From: Gnetum montanum
Taxonomy: Eukaryota; Streptophyta; Gnetopsida; Gnetales; Gnetaceae
DNA length: 55,194 nt
Assembly (NCBI GenBank): GCA_015680685.1
Contig: MNCI01011925.1
Location: 1,087,070-1,142,263, forward strand
Direction of reading: 5' to 3'
Shown in pieces: positions 32,701 through 47,700 of this stretch (positions are counted from its first letter, which is position 1; each line of letters starts with the position of its first letter). The notes beneath the pieces are model-generated. The model was not told the origin of the DNA and ran no database searches. It saw only the letters and a program-made list of their open reading frames with translations. Made by a program: the position numbers and the translations under genes.

Positions 32701-35700
32701 TAGCTCGGAGATTGGGGGGCTAGCATGGTAAGCATCTTACTATGGCTAGTATTACAATTAATTTGGCATTATCTTCGATCTGCTCCTATATAATTGATGT
32801 CATGGACAACCAAGGATATGGCTAAAAGATAAGAATAATTGAGGTCCAAATTTCTCTGGCAATACCCTAAAGGAGGGGGAAATCCCCTCCTAGATTGGGA
32901 CAACGTTTTTTATGCATGAGAATGTACTAGACTTAGGCTTAATGAATTGCAATACCTAAAATATGGTGCTTTTGGAAGAAGTAGCATGAAGGTTTATGAA
33001 ATAGATCCTCTGATGTGCATGAAACGGATGAAAATAAACTATTGAAATCATATAGATGAATTTTTCAAGGAACTGCATATTATTGGTAGATTACCATAAA
33101 CTGTTTAAATTACGTAGAAGAATTTTTCAAAAAGCCACATATTATCGGTAGATTAACATTATGGAAGAAACCTAAAAATGTACCTGCATTAATGAAAAAA
33201 CCGTGTGCATAATCTCGTTACTGAATAAAACAATCATAAAAGATAGCAAAGGCATATGATCTATTGCACACAAAAGAAATAGATAAGAACGCTATAAGTT
33301 CAAAAAGGTGAGTCTTATACCTAAGTTCATGTATAGATAACTCAATGAAATGAGAGAGAACGGACACCTTGTTTCTGTAAAAATGATTCCAACAATGGCA
33401 ATCATATCTTTATGCATTGCCTACGATGGTGATCTTAGCATTTTAAAATGCCAAAATCTTTACAAGATTTAGCAAATTCCTTGACATGGCTTAGGGAATC
33501 ACTACATAGCATTAAGATTTAGAGCACTTTCTTATCATCTTTGATCTTTCAAAGTTGGAAGGAAAGAAAGCACTAAGTTTCTGAAGGTATTGAAAACAGT
33601 CTAGAGGAGTATGGTGGATACACATAAAAGATTGGGTTCAGAATGTACCGCATAGAATGGGATTTAAAAATTACTAACCCAAGTCTTGAACACTAGCAAG
33701 AGTTAGAGTTGCAAATCAAGTTTATGAGGGGGTTGGCACTTGGTAGCATAAGGATTATGTATTAGACCTTTCATCAATATCCTTGGTTGATACCCAAGTA
33801 ACACAAAATTTTTATTATTAATGAAACTGAAACTGAAACTATTTTTCAATCATGTCCAGAACCTTATTGATCTATTGGACCAGTTCAGTGATCTTAGCAG
33901 CAGACACACCTTAACTAATAAGTCACATGCTTTGATATTTGACCAAAAAGTACTAAAATCATCAATTTACCTTTTCAACAAGAAATCAATTTAAGTTACA
34001 TATGTTGATATCTTAAGAGACATATTTCTGACTTAATATTTAACTTTTTTATATAATTTGCAAATTTTATAACTTAGTTGGGTTAAGTGAAAAGGATTTT
34101 TTGGAAATTCTCATATTAGTAAATGTCCAACTAAGCTGGAAATGAATAATGCTACATTATATTTAAATTATTTTTTAAGACAATTCACAAAATTGAAGGT
34201 GGCTGGCATTTCAGTATCTTCATTGCATGAAATTTCAACTGTTAAGAAATTGAAACTAAACTAAGAAAAAATAGATTTTGAATCAAAATACTAATTAAAA
34301 ACATTAAAGTGTACTGGAAAATAGACCAGATAAAATTAAAAATTAATGTAAAAAGGAAGATAGGGAAGAACCTGTAATTGTTCTGGACATCCATTTTTTC
34401 AACATTTCCATAGTGTGCTTCATTTTTTATCTTCATAGCTTCTGAGAAATACTGAGAGAAAAAAATTATTGGAATAATTAAATGGAAATTAAAAATATAG
34501 TTTTAGTATTCACTGTAATGGGCAAATTAAAATAAAAAGGGTTCAATTCTAACTTGATGCATTGAAATGAAGACAATTGTAATGCCCAAAATAAAGTTAA
34601 TGGTTAGGGAGTGCCCAAAGAGTGCAGCAGAAGCCAATCCTGTAAATATTGTCGCTACTGTTGACGAATATTTTTTTAGTATGGTATCTGCACAACAAAG
34701 AATAGTAGGAGATTAGATGAAAATCTGATGACGTTGACTATCATGTGCTATTGTGTTACATAGCTCCATGATTTTCTTTATAATTCAAAAGAATTACAAT
34801 ATACACCCTTTATTTTCTCAACTAGGATGAGGAAACAGCAAGGTTACAAAATTCTGGACCTGCATATTTGAAAAAAAATGAAGAAAGAATTCCTTGAGCT
34901 GCATTGTTAATGATCAACAACATTGTTGCCTTTGAGTGCCCTTCAAAGATACTAAAGCCATTTCCTCCTATTAGAAGATTAAAAGACAAAAAGGAACATT
35001 AAACCTCAAACATGGTATGCTAACTCTATTTAAAAAACATTATTATCTATGCAACTTCTCCTATCTACTGAACTTCGGTACTGGGGAAATATACATGAAC
35101 TAGGATTAACTGCTGGTATCATTCCTGATGAAATAGCAAAGAAAAAAGAACTAATAAAGATGACCCCTTATAAATGGGATCACACTATGATAATAATGAT
35201 GACCTTTTTCATCACTGTCATATGTAATTTAATTTTAACATTTAAAATATAAAATAATATATCTTATGTCATTGTCATCATTCTATCCTTGTCCCAACAA
35301 CATGGTGTCAGCTACATGAGATCTCTTTCATGATGAGCTAGATCTCTATCTATTTGCAGTTTCTTAAAATTGTTTTCAATCATTTTTTCAATATCATTTT
35401 TGGTCTTTCTTCTGGTGGCTTTCTTGGAACAGTGATGCAGCAATATTTTTTAATAGGCTCATTATCTTACCTTCTTTGCACATGTCCAAACCATCTAAGA
35501 TTATCTAAAACAGAAGCCACTCCAATTATTTAACATCCATCTAAGCATTCGCATTCCTGCCATACTATTTTGTTGTTCATGTCTCTTTTGTACTACTCAA
35601 TATTTAGAACCATATAAGATAGTAGGCTTGATTACTATCCTGTAAAATTTTCTCTTATGAGGATTCTTTTATTGCATAAAACATGCCTCTATTTTGCTCA

Positions 35701-38700
35701 TCCTGCCTCAATCTTATCTCCATTTTTCCTATATGAAATAGGATATTCATGCTTTTCATGTTGCAATGAATAATGCATGGTCATTCTTCCAACTAATTTA
35801 TATCTTGTTTTGGTTTTTGGTTCCATGCTTTTATAGCTGTAGTTTGTTTTGTAAAAGTATCGCAAACATGATGGCATAATAATATGATGGCAACATTATC
35901 AATTTTGAAACTGAAACTAAAGCCTTATTATATCCATAGACCCATAGGATCTATGGGATAAATATTACATGTTCATGAAAAATAGACACAAACTCTACAA
36001 ATTGACCAAGCACCAAAGAGGGTAACAAAAACAAATCAAACAAGTTTTTTGCTACAACATTATAATGTTGTCTCGAATGAGTAGTCACAGTATAGAAAAG
36101 AAACACATGCAACTCCTCAAGGGTTTCTAAGCTGCAAAACCTACAAGTGCACTCTTCTTGGGCAAGTTAAAGTGAAGGCAAAACCTACAAGTGCACTCTT
36201 TTTGGGCAAGTTAAAGTGAAGGCTGTTGATGACACTCTAATACTTTACTGTCATGGCAGCTGAGAGATAGTGAGCTTCTACATCTAGTTTATTAGATGTA
36301 ATGTGATGTAAATAAAATTGTTTCTTGCCTTCTGCATTAGACCACAAATATGTTAAAACCTTATGCTTCACTTGCTAGCGAATATGCTTAGGATTTTGCT
36401 ACACTTCCTCCTAAGAGATATTCCATTTTCTCAACCATCACATTCCATAAAAATACCAATTGTGGGCTCATGAATCCTTGTAAATTTCCTCCTCTTGGTT
36501 CTAATCAAGCATTTATATGTCTTAAACTAAACATTATCTATATTTCTTATTCAGATTCTTAGTATTTTGTTTAGCCTGCATGCAATCCTCATCAACTTAA
36601 ATCTTCTGAGTTCCCTGCTGTAAGCAAAATTTGTTCAAGCTCCTTATACTGTTTTCAAAGATTCCATTTGTTAATGTGGGGACCTAAAAGGAATTAATTG
36701 CTTAACGTGGAGACATTATTTCATGAAGTTTTATTTTTGAGTTTGGTAAAAGAAGCATGAGTTAGCATTATTGCTACACAATGGTGTGTTTTTCTTTAGA
36801 TTTTTTTTTTTTTACGAGGAAAGATCAGGATTTTATTAATATGAACAGCCCTTAGGCGCTATTCACCGCAAAACATAAAGTCACCCCCTCCCAGACGTTT
36901 TTTTCTGGATATTTTCAATATATATATGGCCATCTATATGGGTGGCAGGCATATCACTATAAGTATCCAGCATTATTACTGCAGTTGTGATTTTATAAGA
37001 GAATACATGTCTCGCGTCACCAATTACGATACTTTTATTATGTTTCTCATAAAGACGTACGTTTATACCTTTGCATATGCGTTGTTATTTACCCTCTTTA
37101 TAAATTCAATGTAGCACTGATATCTTCATTTTAGATATCTGTCGCTATCATGATTGGTGATGCATAAGGGGGTGTTTACAGTTTGTGTATTACCAGTCAT
37201 TTCTTTCATGGAAATTGATTGAAACTCTATTCTGTGCCATGAATAAGCTGAAAGAAGATCAGGTTGATCCTGTCAAAGTTTATGAATTATACCTGTCCCA
37301 TGAATTTGAGTTTTATCAATTTATGATTACTAACACTTTTTCTCACACACACACCCCCCACCCCCCACCTCTTCCCCTTTTTTTTTTTGACTCGTGATTA
37401 TATCCAGTCAACAATTTGAATCAGCTGGAACAAAAGCTTAACAATATGAAAAATGTTAAATGTTTTTTCAGTTTACAAAAAATAAGTAGCTCAAATGAAA
37501 AACATTAGCATTATAAATAGTGTTTATTAAATGCAATAAAAATAACAAGTCAACTTTAGCATAAAATGCAACAGAAGAATTTGTACACTGTTTTATCAAT
37601 CACCTTTTGAATATAAAGCCAGAAAATAAAACCAAATCTTCTTTAAGAACAGAACTACATACCTTTAACGACTGTCATGATCAAGATGGCAATAAAATTG
37701 AAGACAGCTCCATATCCATATAAAAACAGATTCTATCATATAACAAATATTTGAGTTCATCATTTTGGACATAGAAATAGAAAATGAAACAGTAACTTAG
37801 ATTGTCTTTACCAGTTGAATATAATTGTGTAATATGTTAGAAAAAACATAGGTAATGCCAAAAAAGCGATAGCAAAATTATTCTCGAAAAGAAGAAACTA
37901 ATATCATTAGATTATATATAGATATGATGTTGTAAATATGACCAAAAAAATGACAGAGTAGGCATGTGATCGTTTTCATCACCAATAGTTGCAAGCTGCA
38001 GCTCATACAAAATTAAAGTCCAGATGATGGTTTACAACTCCTTACATAGTGTGCTAGACAAGTGAAACCAAGGAGATAGAAAATTGCAATTTTAATTCCT
38101 ATGAAGAACAATGTCTCGTAACAAATGAGTCTATGAATATGTTCTTTAATGTCAACAGCATTTATTACTACTGGACCTGACATATTCTTGCAAATACCAA
38201 CTCTTGGTAGCAGATCAACAATGGGACTTTATCACACACTCCAGATGAATCACTAACTAATTATATGATGATTCTTCCTTAAAAATATGTTTCATCTCAA
38301 AAAAATTTCTAAACCAAGAAGTTTGCACTCTTAACAAAACGTCTTGCCCCATGCTCCATTCCTAAACTTTGAAAAGCCATTGAAAAAGACTTTATTAATG
38401 TGTAAGAGTTTTAGTTCAATGGAAAATAAAAATTGGAATTCTGCTAACTAATAAAATGAGTGCTGAAAATTTTAATATTCTTCAAAGGATGTACATTCCA
38501 TAAGTTAAAGTGTTTGCAGATAAAAATTAGTATAATAGGTAGGATCTTCTTAACAAGACCAAAAATAAATTTCTTCAAAGAGTATAATCCCAAAACAACA
38601 ACAAATCTGAACTCTCATTTTTATTCTATATGTAGCATATTCACGTTGTAGAAATCTGGGTGTCTATTTGTTTAACATGACATGGTCGTATAAAACTAAA

Positions 38701-41700
38701 CAAAAAACAATCACGAATCATCTCACATCGAATTTTAATTAAAACTGCCATACCTGAAGATATATGCTTGTCTCAAACTGGCTCTTTAAAGCAAGTTCAT
38801 TATAAACGGATGCCAGCGCTGGAACAGTTACCTGTAATGAAATCGAAGGCAAATAGTTAAGCCAGCTATGGCAAGGAATAAATTCATATATGATGAATAT
38901 ATGACATCATATTCATGCTACAAATTAGAAAAAAATATTTGCATCTGATGGCAACTAAAAGCTATGTTTCTCCCGCCATGTCCTATGCTATTTGATTTAA
39001 ATAATAATAATTGACTGTTCAAAATCAAGGAAAATACAGCTGATACATTTTGAGTATTGCTCAGTAAATCAAGAAACTTGTGCTTCTCTTCACCAAAAGT
39101 TTATTTGGGAGAGACCAGCAAACATTACTTAACAGTTAGCTTGGTTTCAATCATAGATTAAAAAATTCGACTGAATCGGAAAATCATCAACCATTTTTAG
39201 AAATCAGATTGGAAATTTTGGAATAAATCACTATAAAAATCATATTTAAATTGGTAAAATTAGTAGAAAGAGAAGTTATTTCCACTGATGTTATCTGCTG
39301 GATTTTTTCCAGTTTTGCTCATTCTAACGTTTAGTTAGAGTGGAAAGTCAAATATAGAATTTTTCTTTTTACCTGCAACAAAAATGAGCAATAAATAACA
39401 TACTATACTTAAAAAATCAATGCAAAAAATATTACCATACATCTTATCTATATCGCGTCCAATTTTAAATTAGCTTCCTTATTGCTATGCAATTATTCGC
39501 AGATTCCATGATTAGTCACAAATTTCACAATCTATGGTTTCGATCCCCTTTGTTACATCTTGATTGAATTATGCTCTGATTTTGATATTATTTTTGTACG
39601 TTGTAAGCAACGTACCATAGATAGCCACAGTTATTGTTTCATAAAAAATAAATATATTTTTAAATGCTTTCTCAAATAAGGGTATGAATTGATTTATATT
39701 TTGCATTGTATAAATACCAACAATTATGGTACAGAAATTTCGTTTAGATGGTTATTTAAACTAATTTTAAATATTTGGTAAACATAATAATTTCTTGCAA
39801 AACAATGCATGCCAACTAACATATCTGTGACTTACAAAAAATAATGTACAAACACATGCCGCAGTTCCAGCTGGGAACCCTAAAGCAGTTACACCTTCTG
39901 GCATGAAACGGAGTTGATTCACTGTAATTCCAATCAACAAAAGTACTAATGCTTCCCACTGCTCAAAAATTTTTTAAAAAACATAGTATTATAACAAGCT
40001 TGTAATAAAAAAAATGCTTGATAAAAGTTACTTCTATATACTACAAAGTAAACATGCATTACGAGAGTTATAACCGTTGAACCTCCACCAAAACCGATCA
40101 TTCTAATTTTTAAGGGAAAATGAAAATAGCCATATAACTCAACAGTTGCAAACTAAAATGATGAGGATAGAATTCATCCTGCTAACCTGCATTATCGACA
40201 ATTTTTGCCGCATGATGAATCTCAACAGCAATGCTATGACAAGAATCTACAAAGCACAGAAATGTGATGAATCAAACTAGATAAATATTTGACAGATCCC
40301 ACAATGCTAACAACATTAGCTTTTTCCAATGATGTTCAATGATTATGAAGTCCTTTGTTCTAACAATGTACCTTGGAGTTACTCAACATTTTAACTGTTG
40401 CTGGATTGAAGTAAAGCTGCAAGGCCATAATTAACATGTTAATAACCGAGTAATCCAACAAATAACTGAATGAAAAGATAGAAAATGGTAGGCTTATATA
40501 CTTTAACACTACACAATCATCATGAAAGACTTAAGTTGTAGAACTAATGAGGAAGTTGTGCATCTTATACAGAAAATCTATTTAGCAAAAATTTCTCTCT
40601 CAAAGCACAATCTGTCATGCTAATCCATACAACTTCATCTCAAACTTTGTTTCTGTCAAAGGTGGAGTGGCAATGATGATGGTTTGACGAGGTAGTAGTA
40701 GCATCAGAAATGGTTTAAGGCTGTCAATTTTAACACTAGGCAACAATCTGGGTTTTGGTCTAAGGGTGCAGTTCATCTATGGGCTTTGTCTGAAATGTCT
40801 CTGGTAGCTACCCAGCTCTGTGCCAGTATTAGAGAGCAATATCTGATGAACTTTATAGTCATTTGGAAGAGACTTATTGTTTTTGTTTGGCTAAGCATTT
40901 TGTGCAAGTGCAGGAATGGATTGTGGTGAAATAGTTGCATGCAGACTCAAATAAAACCATATCAAAACATCAACTCATCTTATTAACTAGTTTAGCTATA
41001 TATTTATAATATATATCTATATTTTGGCCGAGTGGATCACTTCCCTTTACCAAAAATCAAGTCTTCCCATGACCAAACAGCTCCCCTCACCTCTTCTCTT
41101 ATATCATGACAAGATATGTATTATTTACCATAACCAGGAATCTCCCCCTTCTCGTTATGACCAAAAGAAATTATTTACTGTGATCAAGAAGCTCCCCCTT
41201 GGCATTATAACCAAAAAACAAATTACTTACCATGCCTGAGGACCCTTCTTGGACAGTTGGCCTCTCAAGCAAAACAAGCTTTAGAGAGCACATAAAATGT
41301 CACCATTAAACTAAGATAATATAATTATTCAGAATAAGCCCAAAAAATTAAAAAACAGATTCAGGGCTAAAGTTAATGCTTAGATAGACGTTGAAGATGA
41401 GATAAATTGCACAATACAGACATTAGAGGAAGGCTTGGAGTGGCTTCTATTTTAGATACCCTGTAGGAATCACTGTTTCAGAAAAGCCACTAAAAGGAAG
41501 CCCAAAAAAATATAGCAAAAAATGATTAAAGATGACATGAAAAAATTGCAAATAAATAATAAATAAGGATCTAGCTCTTCATAGAGGCAAATGGTGAAAG
41601 TGAACTCATGTAGCCAACCCTATTTTGTTGGGCTGAGGCTAGGAGGAGAAGGAAAAGGATGACAATGATGATCATGATGATCAGGGATAAAGCACTCCTG

Positions 41701-44700
41701 TTCCCATGATGATCAGGTGCTCTGAGGCCTTAATTTTCATGCCGGTTGGGATAAATTCTTGCCCCAAATAAAGGATGACATGCATTTAAAAATCCATGAA
41801 AGTTTTTCGGGAATTGACGTAGGAATAAAATGTGTTATTCAAGGTGTCAAAATCTAGCTCATATAGCCAGAGATTGTATAGTTGCTTGGTCTGAAAATGA
41901 ACATAAAATACACAGATCCAAACACACACGGGCAGCAACACGTGATGGATTTATTTATCGAAGGAATTGCAAAGTGCAAACGCAGCCATAAGCTTAAGCT
42001 CATCAACCAAAACGTGGCAATCATAGTTAAGCAGTACCTTCTATAGTCCGTAACATCTCTAAGTACACGGGCCTGCATGGCACTTTATGAAAATCTTAAA
42101 GTATGGAAGAAGCTTCAGTTATTGTCATTACTTCCTCCAACGTCTTCAAAAAGAAGATCCTGACAAGCACTTGGACCTAACTCTCACCCACTGAGAAGCA
42201 GCAACAGCCCTTCCTAACAGTAAAGAGTTATAGCAAATGTTGTTCTGTGATAGGGAAGAAAGCAAGGATGCAAGGGTAAGGACTAGAAAATGAGAGTGAG
42301 AAAGAATGAGTCTATGCCCACTTGGGGCACCAACAACCAAAGAAACTTCCACAAGGCCACCTCTAAATGAGTAGTAAGATATGCTAACTATGAAGCCTAA
42401 ACAAGGATGGGGCTAGTTCTACTTCCAATGGGATTGAGCTTGGAAGAATGGCGAGAGTCCACGTCAACAGCAGAAACTGAATGAGGACCAAACACTGATG
42501 AAGGTAGCAAAAGGTAGTGAGTTATGCCTACGGTTTCCCTGTTTTAGAAGAAGGCGAGCATTCAGGTAAGGATCAATCCATGAAAAATCTGTCTAGAGCA
42601 AGTTTTGACCCATTGTACTAAATTTAGCCTCTATTACTAATATTCCTCCGTGGGTTTCTTAAGTTAGTAGAATCGATTTTCTCTCTCCATGGCTCATTAG
42701 ATGGACATGAGAAGATAGAGATAAATTGCCCAAATAACATTGTAAGCAACAACCCAAAGAACAACCTTTAGTAGAGGACAAAAATACCTAGCCCCATACA
42801 ACAAAACACATAGCAAAATGTCGTTTAAGAAGCTGCTAAGAGTATCGCATATGAAGCAACCGTAAGAACAACATGTGGGAGTGATCACACCTTGCACCAC
42901 ACTGAAGAGATGCATCACAAGATGAAGCCAAAGAAGCAGATAGAGAAAAAACTTATGGAGCAGACTGAGGAGATGGACAAATTACGTATCTAAAACCTTA
43001 CAAAGCCCATTCCAAAGAGCAACGAGTCAAAGCTGGAGTATGATCCTTATTCATGGAGTACAAAGCACCAAGGCAAAGGGCACACAACAAATAAAAGAAG
43101 ACCACAAGGAGGTAGAAAACAACGCTGCACAAGAATCAAAGAATAGGAAAAGTGACACGTAAGCCCAGATATTGTTGTGTAGTTGCACATTCCAATTGCT
43201 GGAGGTCCCTAAGCATGCCCCAACGAATGCTTAGAATACCTATAGAAATATGATCAAAGTAAACAATAACCCATGTCATGAATAACTGAAACTGAAATTT
43301 TGTACTTATGTCCACTAAGACCTCTTGAATCTATTGGGCTAGTTTCAGAATTCCTTTCACAGAATTTTTAAAAAAATTTATAACTCAGTGCTACTCAGGG
43401 GAATCAGGGGAATCAAACCCATGACCTGGGGTTACCAAGCAAAGACTCTTACCACTAAGCTAAGCTAACACCTCATTGTTCAGGAGGTGTAACCTCTTGA
43501 ACTACAAGGAATTTTAAAAGAAAATGGCGTAACATTTGGTTCTGGGAATGCTAGCATTAAGCTTGATAATGCTCTTTGAGTTTTTTTTTCTTTGATTTCA
43601 TTTTCTCACTTATTCATTTTGAGTTGTCCATGGGATGGCCGGATAGGGTTTTGCTCTTTTGTAAGTTGAAACAGTCTTGACAAGCAATTAATCCTTGAAT
43701 TTGTAGTTCAGGACTATAATTGTGGTCAGCTCGCTCACCTTAACGAGGGCTGATAATCCCCAATTTTGTACACTATGCGCAATATTCCTGTTTGATCTGA
43801 TTTCATGTGAATGTAGCAAATACTGTTTGAAAAAATTAATTACGTCTATGAGACACTCTTGGATTTGTTAGACCATACCAATTTCAATATTTCTTTTACA
43901 AAATTTGTCCATAGCTCGGTGTTGCCCACTTGAATTAAACCTATGCCAGGGGCATTCCAAGCCAAGAATTTTACCACTCAAGTAACACCTATAGTTATAA
44001 CATTATGCAGGAACAAAATACAAGAATACTAATCTTTATTATAGCATTCAACATCAACCAATAGATCAAGAATTCAATAAAATTATCCTTGAAGGTTCTT
44101 CTCCAACAATGTCATCCCCATCAATTCAATGGACTCATCAAATTCATGCACAAGGGCAAAAACGTCTAATTCCATACTCCCAAACCTCCTTCCTTGAGCT
44201 TGTGAGCTTAGTCTCTTTGATGGCAGTTTTTAGGATGCTTCTAGAATTTCTAGGAAGCTGATATGCTTTAGTTTTAAATCTTTGCAATTCTGGTTAGCCA
44301 TCTTTATTTACATTTAATCTGATACCATTTTTACATTTTTATTTATTAAGTAATGGGTAGACAAAGGCCAATGAAATTTGAACTCATCCATTTTAACAAT
44401 AGAAAGAGCTTGACCTAGTAAACAAAACATTTCGGGATGATGCTTTTGTTATAAACAGAAGCATGAAAATAGAAAAACTAATCATCATCTTAATGTCATT
44501 ATCCAATCAACATGGACTAACCTGTTAAAGTATGAAAGGATTTGATGATAATTTGTCTATAGTCAGTTAGCTACCTAACACCATAACTGAACGTATATTT
44601 TTGCACCTAACACCATCACTGAACGTATATTTTTGCCGTGACCCCAAGCGACTGTGCATCACATACCCCTTAGAATTGAACCTATGACTATAAAAACTAG

Positions 44701-47700
44701 AAGCCATAGTGAGACGTATATCTCACTGACTGAAAACAATAGAAACTCAGAAACTAAACAATCAACATGGAAGGATTTAACGTGGTTCAATCTATTCTTC
44801 TGCCCTATGTCCACAAAAACAAGTGGAATGTGTTCCAGTATTTAACCATCCTGCCAAGACACAAGCTATCCTTGATAACTTACAAACACACGACTACCAT
44901 TACGCCTGAACACCTTCTGCCCCTTTAAATCTATTTCTTACTATACACTCTTGCTGTTCACCTCACAGAAAACACAACTCTCATACCAATTTATAGAAAA
45001 AAATCAAAAGCATATCTGCTTTTTTACCTCGTATGTTTTTAGAACCATCTTTTACAACTCAAAGATAAAAAATAACAAAGCTACAATTTAATTAGAAAAA
45101 CAAGATAAAGTTTTCTTCAGCTTTTCAAATTTAGCTTCATTTTAAATGTGACTTAACCGTTCCTAAATTAATGCCTAGATAAGGGAATTGGCAACAGCAA
45201 AGGATCTATTACTATTCATATTTTAATTCTAAAGAAGCAATGCAAGCATCTTAGCTAGAACCTTGAAATTTTTGGAGAAAGGATCTGAATCCAACTACTT
45301 GGAAGCAAAGGTTTTGTCCCAAAAACAAAGGATTTTGCCATCAAGTTTCGAGAACAACAGGTGCTAGAAGTTATTTTTGGATAGTTTGATAAGTTAATCC
45401 ATTTGCATTTACTATTAATAATAATGCTAATAAGTTTTCACTATATTTTGTGTAAAACGATCAAGACATTATTCATAGTTTGAAGGAAGTTCAAGTTGAA
45501 AACCAAATAAGATATAGTAATAATTGTTTTGGGATATGAGATATTCCTTTCTCCTGGAAGTTCTGAAACCAAATTATTTTATTATGTCCATGAGGAGAGC
45601 CCAAGGGTCTACTGGTCAATGTATAAGAAGGACATCTCTCTAGATTTTGCTACCTTTCAAACAAGTGCATAGCGAATCCTCAAGTCCCTTTTTGTAGGCA
45701 AGTATGTCCAACCCAAGAAAAGCCCACTCCACTCCTGCAATCTGTTGTGCACAGGTATTGGTCTATTGCTAATGCTAAAGCTATAACCAATAAATTGTTC
45801 GGAGAGGAACATTTATAAGACTGGTCATATTACAGCTTCATGGCTAAATAATTTTCAAGTTGCAACTGATCAAGAATTTAATGAACCAGACTTCTACCGG
45901 TGGCAAAGTCATTAAGTTCCCATAGTACTACCGCCTGCTAGTTCCTCATGAGAGCCCTTTGATCTGTAGAAAACAATTAGAAAAATAGTAGTCAACAAAC
46001 AACTTAGTGATGACGCTGAACAAGAGATACGAAAGCCTAGGAAGTCAGATAAGGGTCCACAAGCAGACACAAAATCAAATGGTTCTTATCCTGTCATTGC
46101 TTCACCAAGTTCTTTTATAGGGAGAGAACTAGCTATCACTGTTGGATATATTCTAAACGTTAGGAAGGAGAATACTAGATCAGTTCAACGAAGTCTTCAG
46201 CCAGACATAGTCTAGGATTCTATCATATTAAGGTTTTTCTGGTTTTTTTTTTTTCAATCTCAGGCCCCAAAGCAGGATTCTCTAGAATTATAAAGCAGTC
46301 AAGGCCCTACATCTAGTGTTTTCTACTTAGCTAGGGCAGCAAAGTATCCCTAAAATAAAGTTTAATATAGCACAAGGTACATATGCAATAGCAATAATGA
46401 TAGCAAGCCAACGGGTTCTTTGTACGCTGCAAAGGATGTTGTCAAGTCCAAAGGCTTCTTCTGATTTTCAGGTGTTAGATCAGCCACTAGAAGGTGTGGA
46501 ACTACCTCTGTTTGTGGTTAACAGTCCAGTGAAGGTAGAAAGACCTTCCTAAACGTAAAACTTCAATCAGCTGAGAAGGAAAGCAAAGCTATGGGTAAGC
46601 CAAAAAAAATCCTTTGATTTTGCAATAATGGAAGGCAAGTCAACAGCAACCATGATTGATAAATTTGCAGCTACTTCCTATTTGTAAGTTAAAATCAATT
46701 TTCTTTTATCTGAATCATAGAGGCTTAGGATTCCTTTAAAAAAGGTATCCTTTAGAGATTAAATCATAGAACGAATGATTGAAATGGAGGTAATTACATT
46801 TGCAGCACATGTGGCATCACAGTTAATGGGTTTCGGTGCTCGCTTTTTGCTCTTAGACACTACATTGTACATTTCCCAGTTTGTACAAGTCTCTACTTTA
46901 GCTCCTGCTCAATAAGGCATAGCTTGTTGGAAAGGCCTGTGGCTTACCTCCAACAAGTCAAAGATTCAATTTTAAATGGTTATATTCAAATATAAAGGCA
47001 CTGTGCAAAAGGTACAGGTATTAGGTCTCCACACTGCGGCAGTAAAATGTTTTAATTTTCGTTTCAGTACTAATGTGATTCTACATAAACAATATGAGCA
47101 TTTTTTTTTTTTAATAAAAGATTATACAAAAAAACGGCTCAATTAACGAATTCATCCTTACAGAAGAACTTATCGGTTCCCACTGGACAAAGTATACCCA
47201 TGCCAGCGCAACTCTGTCTTATCACCTTATAAAGCAACTCCAGCATTCAATGCTTTAATTTTTATTTCCATTTTTCCCAATTTAAAAAGACTTTTGATTT
47301 CAAGCATTTCTTCATTTCTAACCTTGTCATTCAAAGAAAAGATTGAACCTCAAAGGATAACTTTCCTGGCGGTAAAACATTAAAAAGTTGCAAAAGCAGG
47401 CACACTGAAGTATGAAGGATAAATTAATGTCAACGTCGGATAGCATTAAATTTATGAAAAATTCCATTTATAAGATTAGTCTCATGTGACTATTAGCTCA
47501 GTTAACTTGGTTTCAAGTCATAACACTGGTAGCCTTTGTCCAAAGCTCACTTTACTGTCGAGAAAAATGAAAGGTATCTGGCAGATTCTCACTAAGAATA
47601 TTTGAAAAAGATAGAATTAGCATTAAACCTTCAAAACTCAACTTTTAATATTGCAAAGAAAGCTTATTGTTGTACCATCCATAGCTTGCATCTTATTTAT

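Larger units (their letters stand above)
28049..34371 (-). other. Intron 12 (6.3 kb)
   Basis: Holds SINE copies (28517-28590, 29357-29535, 33820-33893), a 16-bp palindrome (28954-28969) and a compound minisatellite (30563-31072). 31100-33800 is AT-rich and unrecognised. Confidence 0.65.
34968..37662 (-). other. Intron 9 (2.7 kb)
   Basis: Holds an RTE fragment (35186-35640), a SINE 3' fragment (35908-35965), a 44-bp tandem duplication (36135-36222), an L1 3' end (36801-36912) and a CA/C-rich low-complexity run (37344-37369). Confidence 0.7.
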
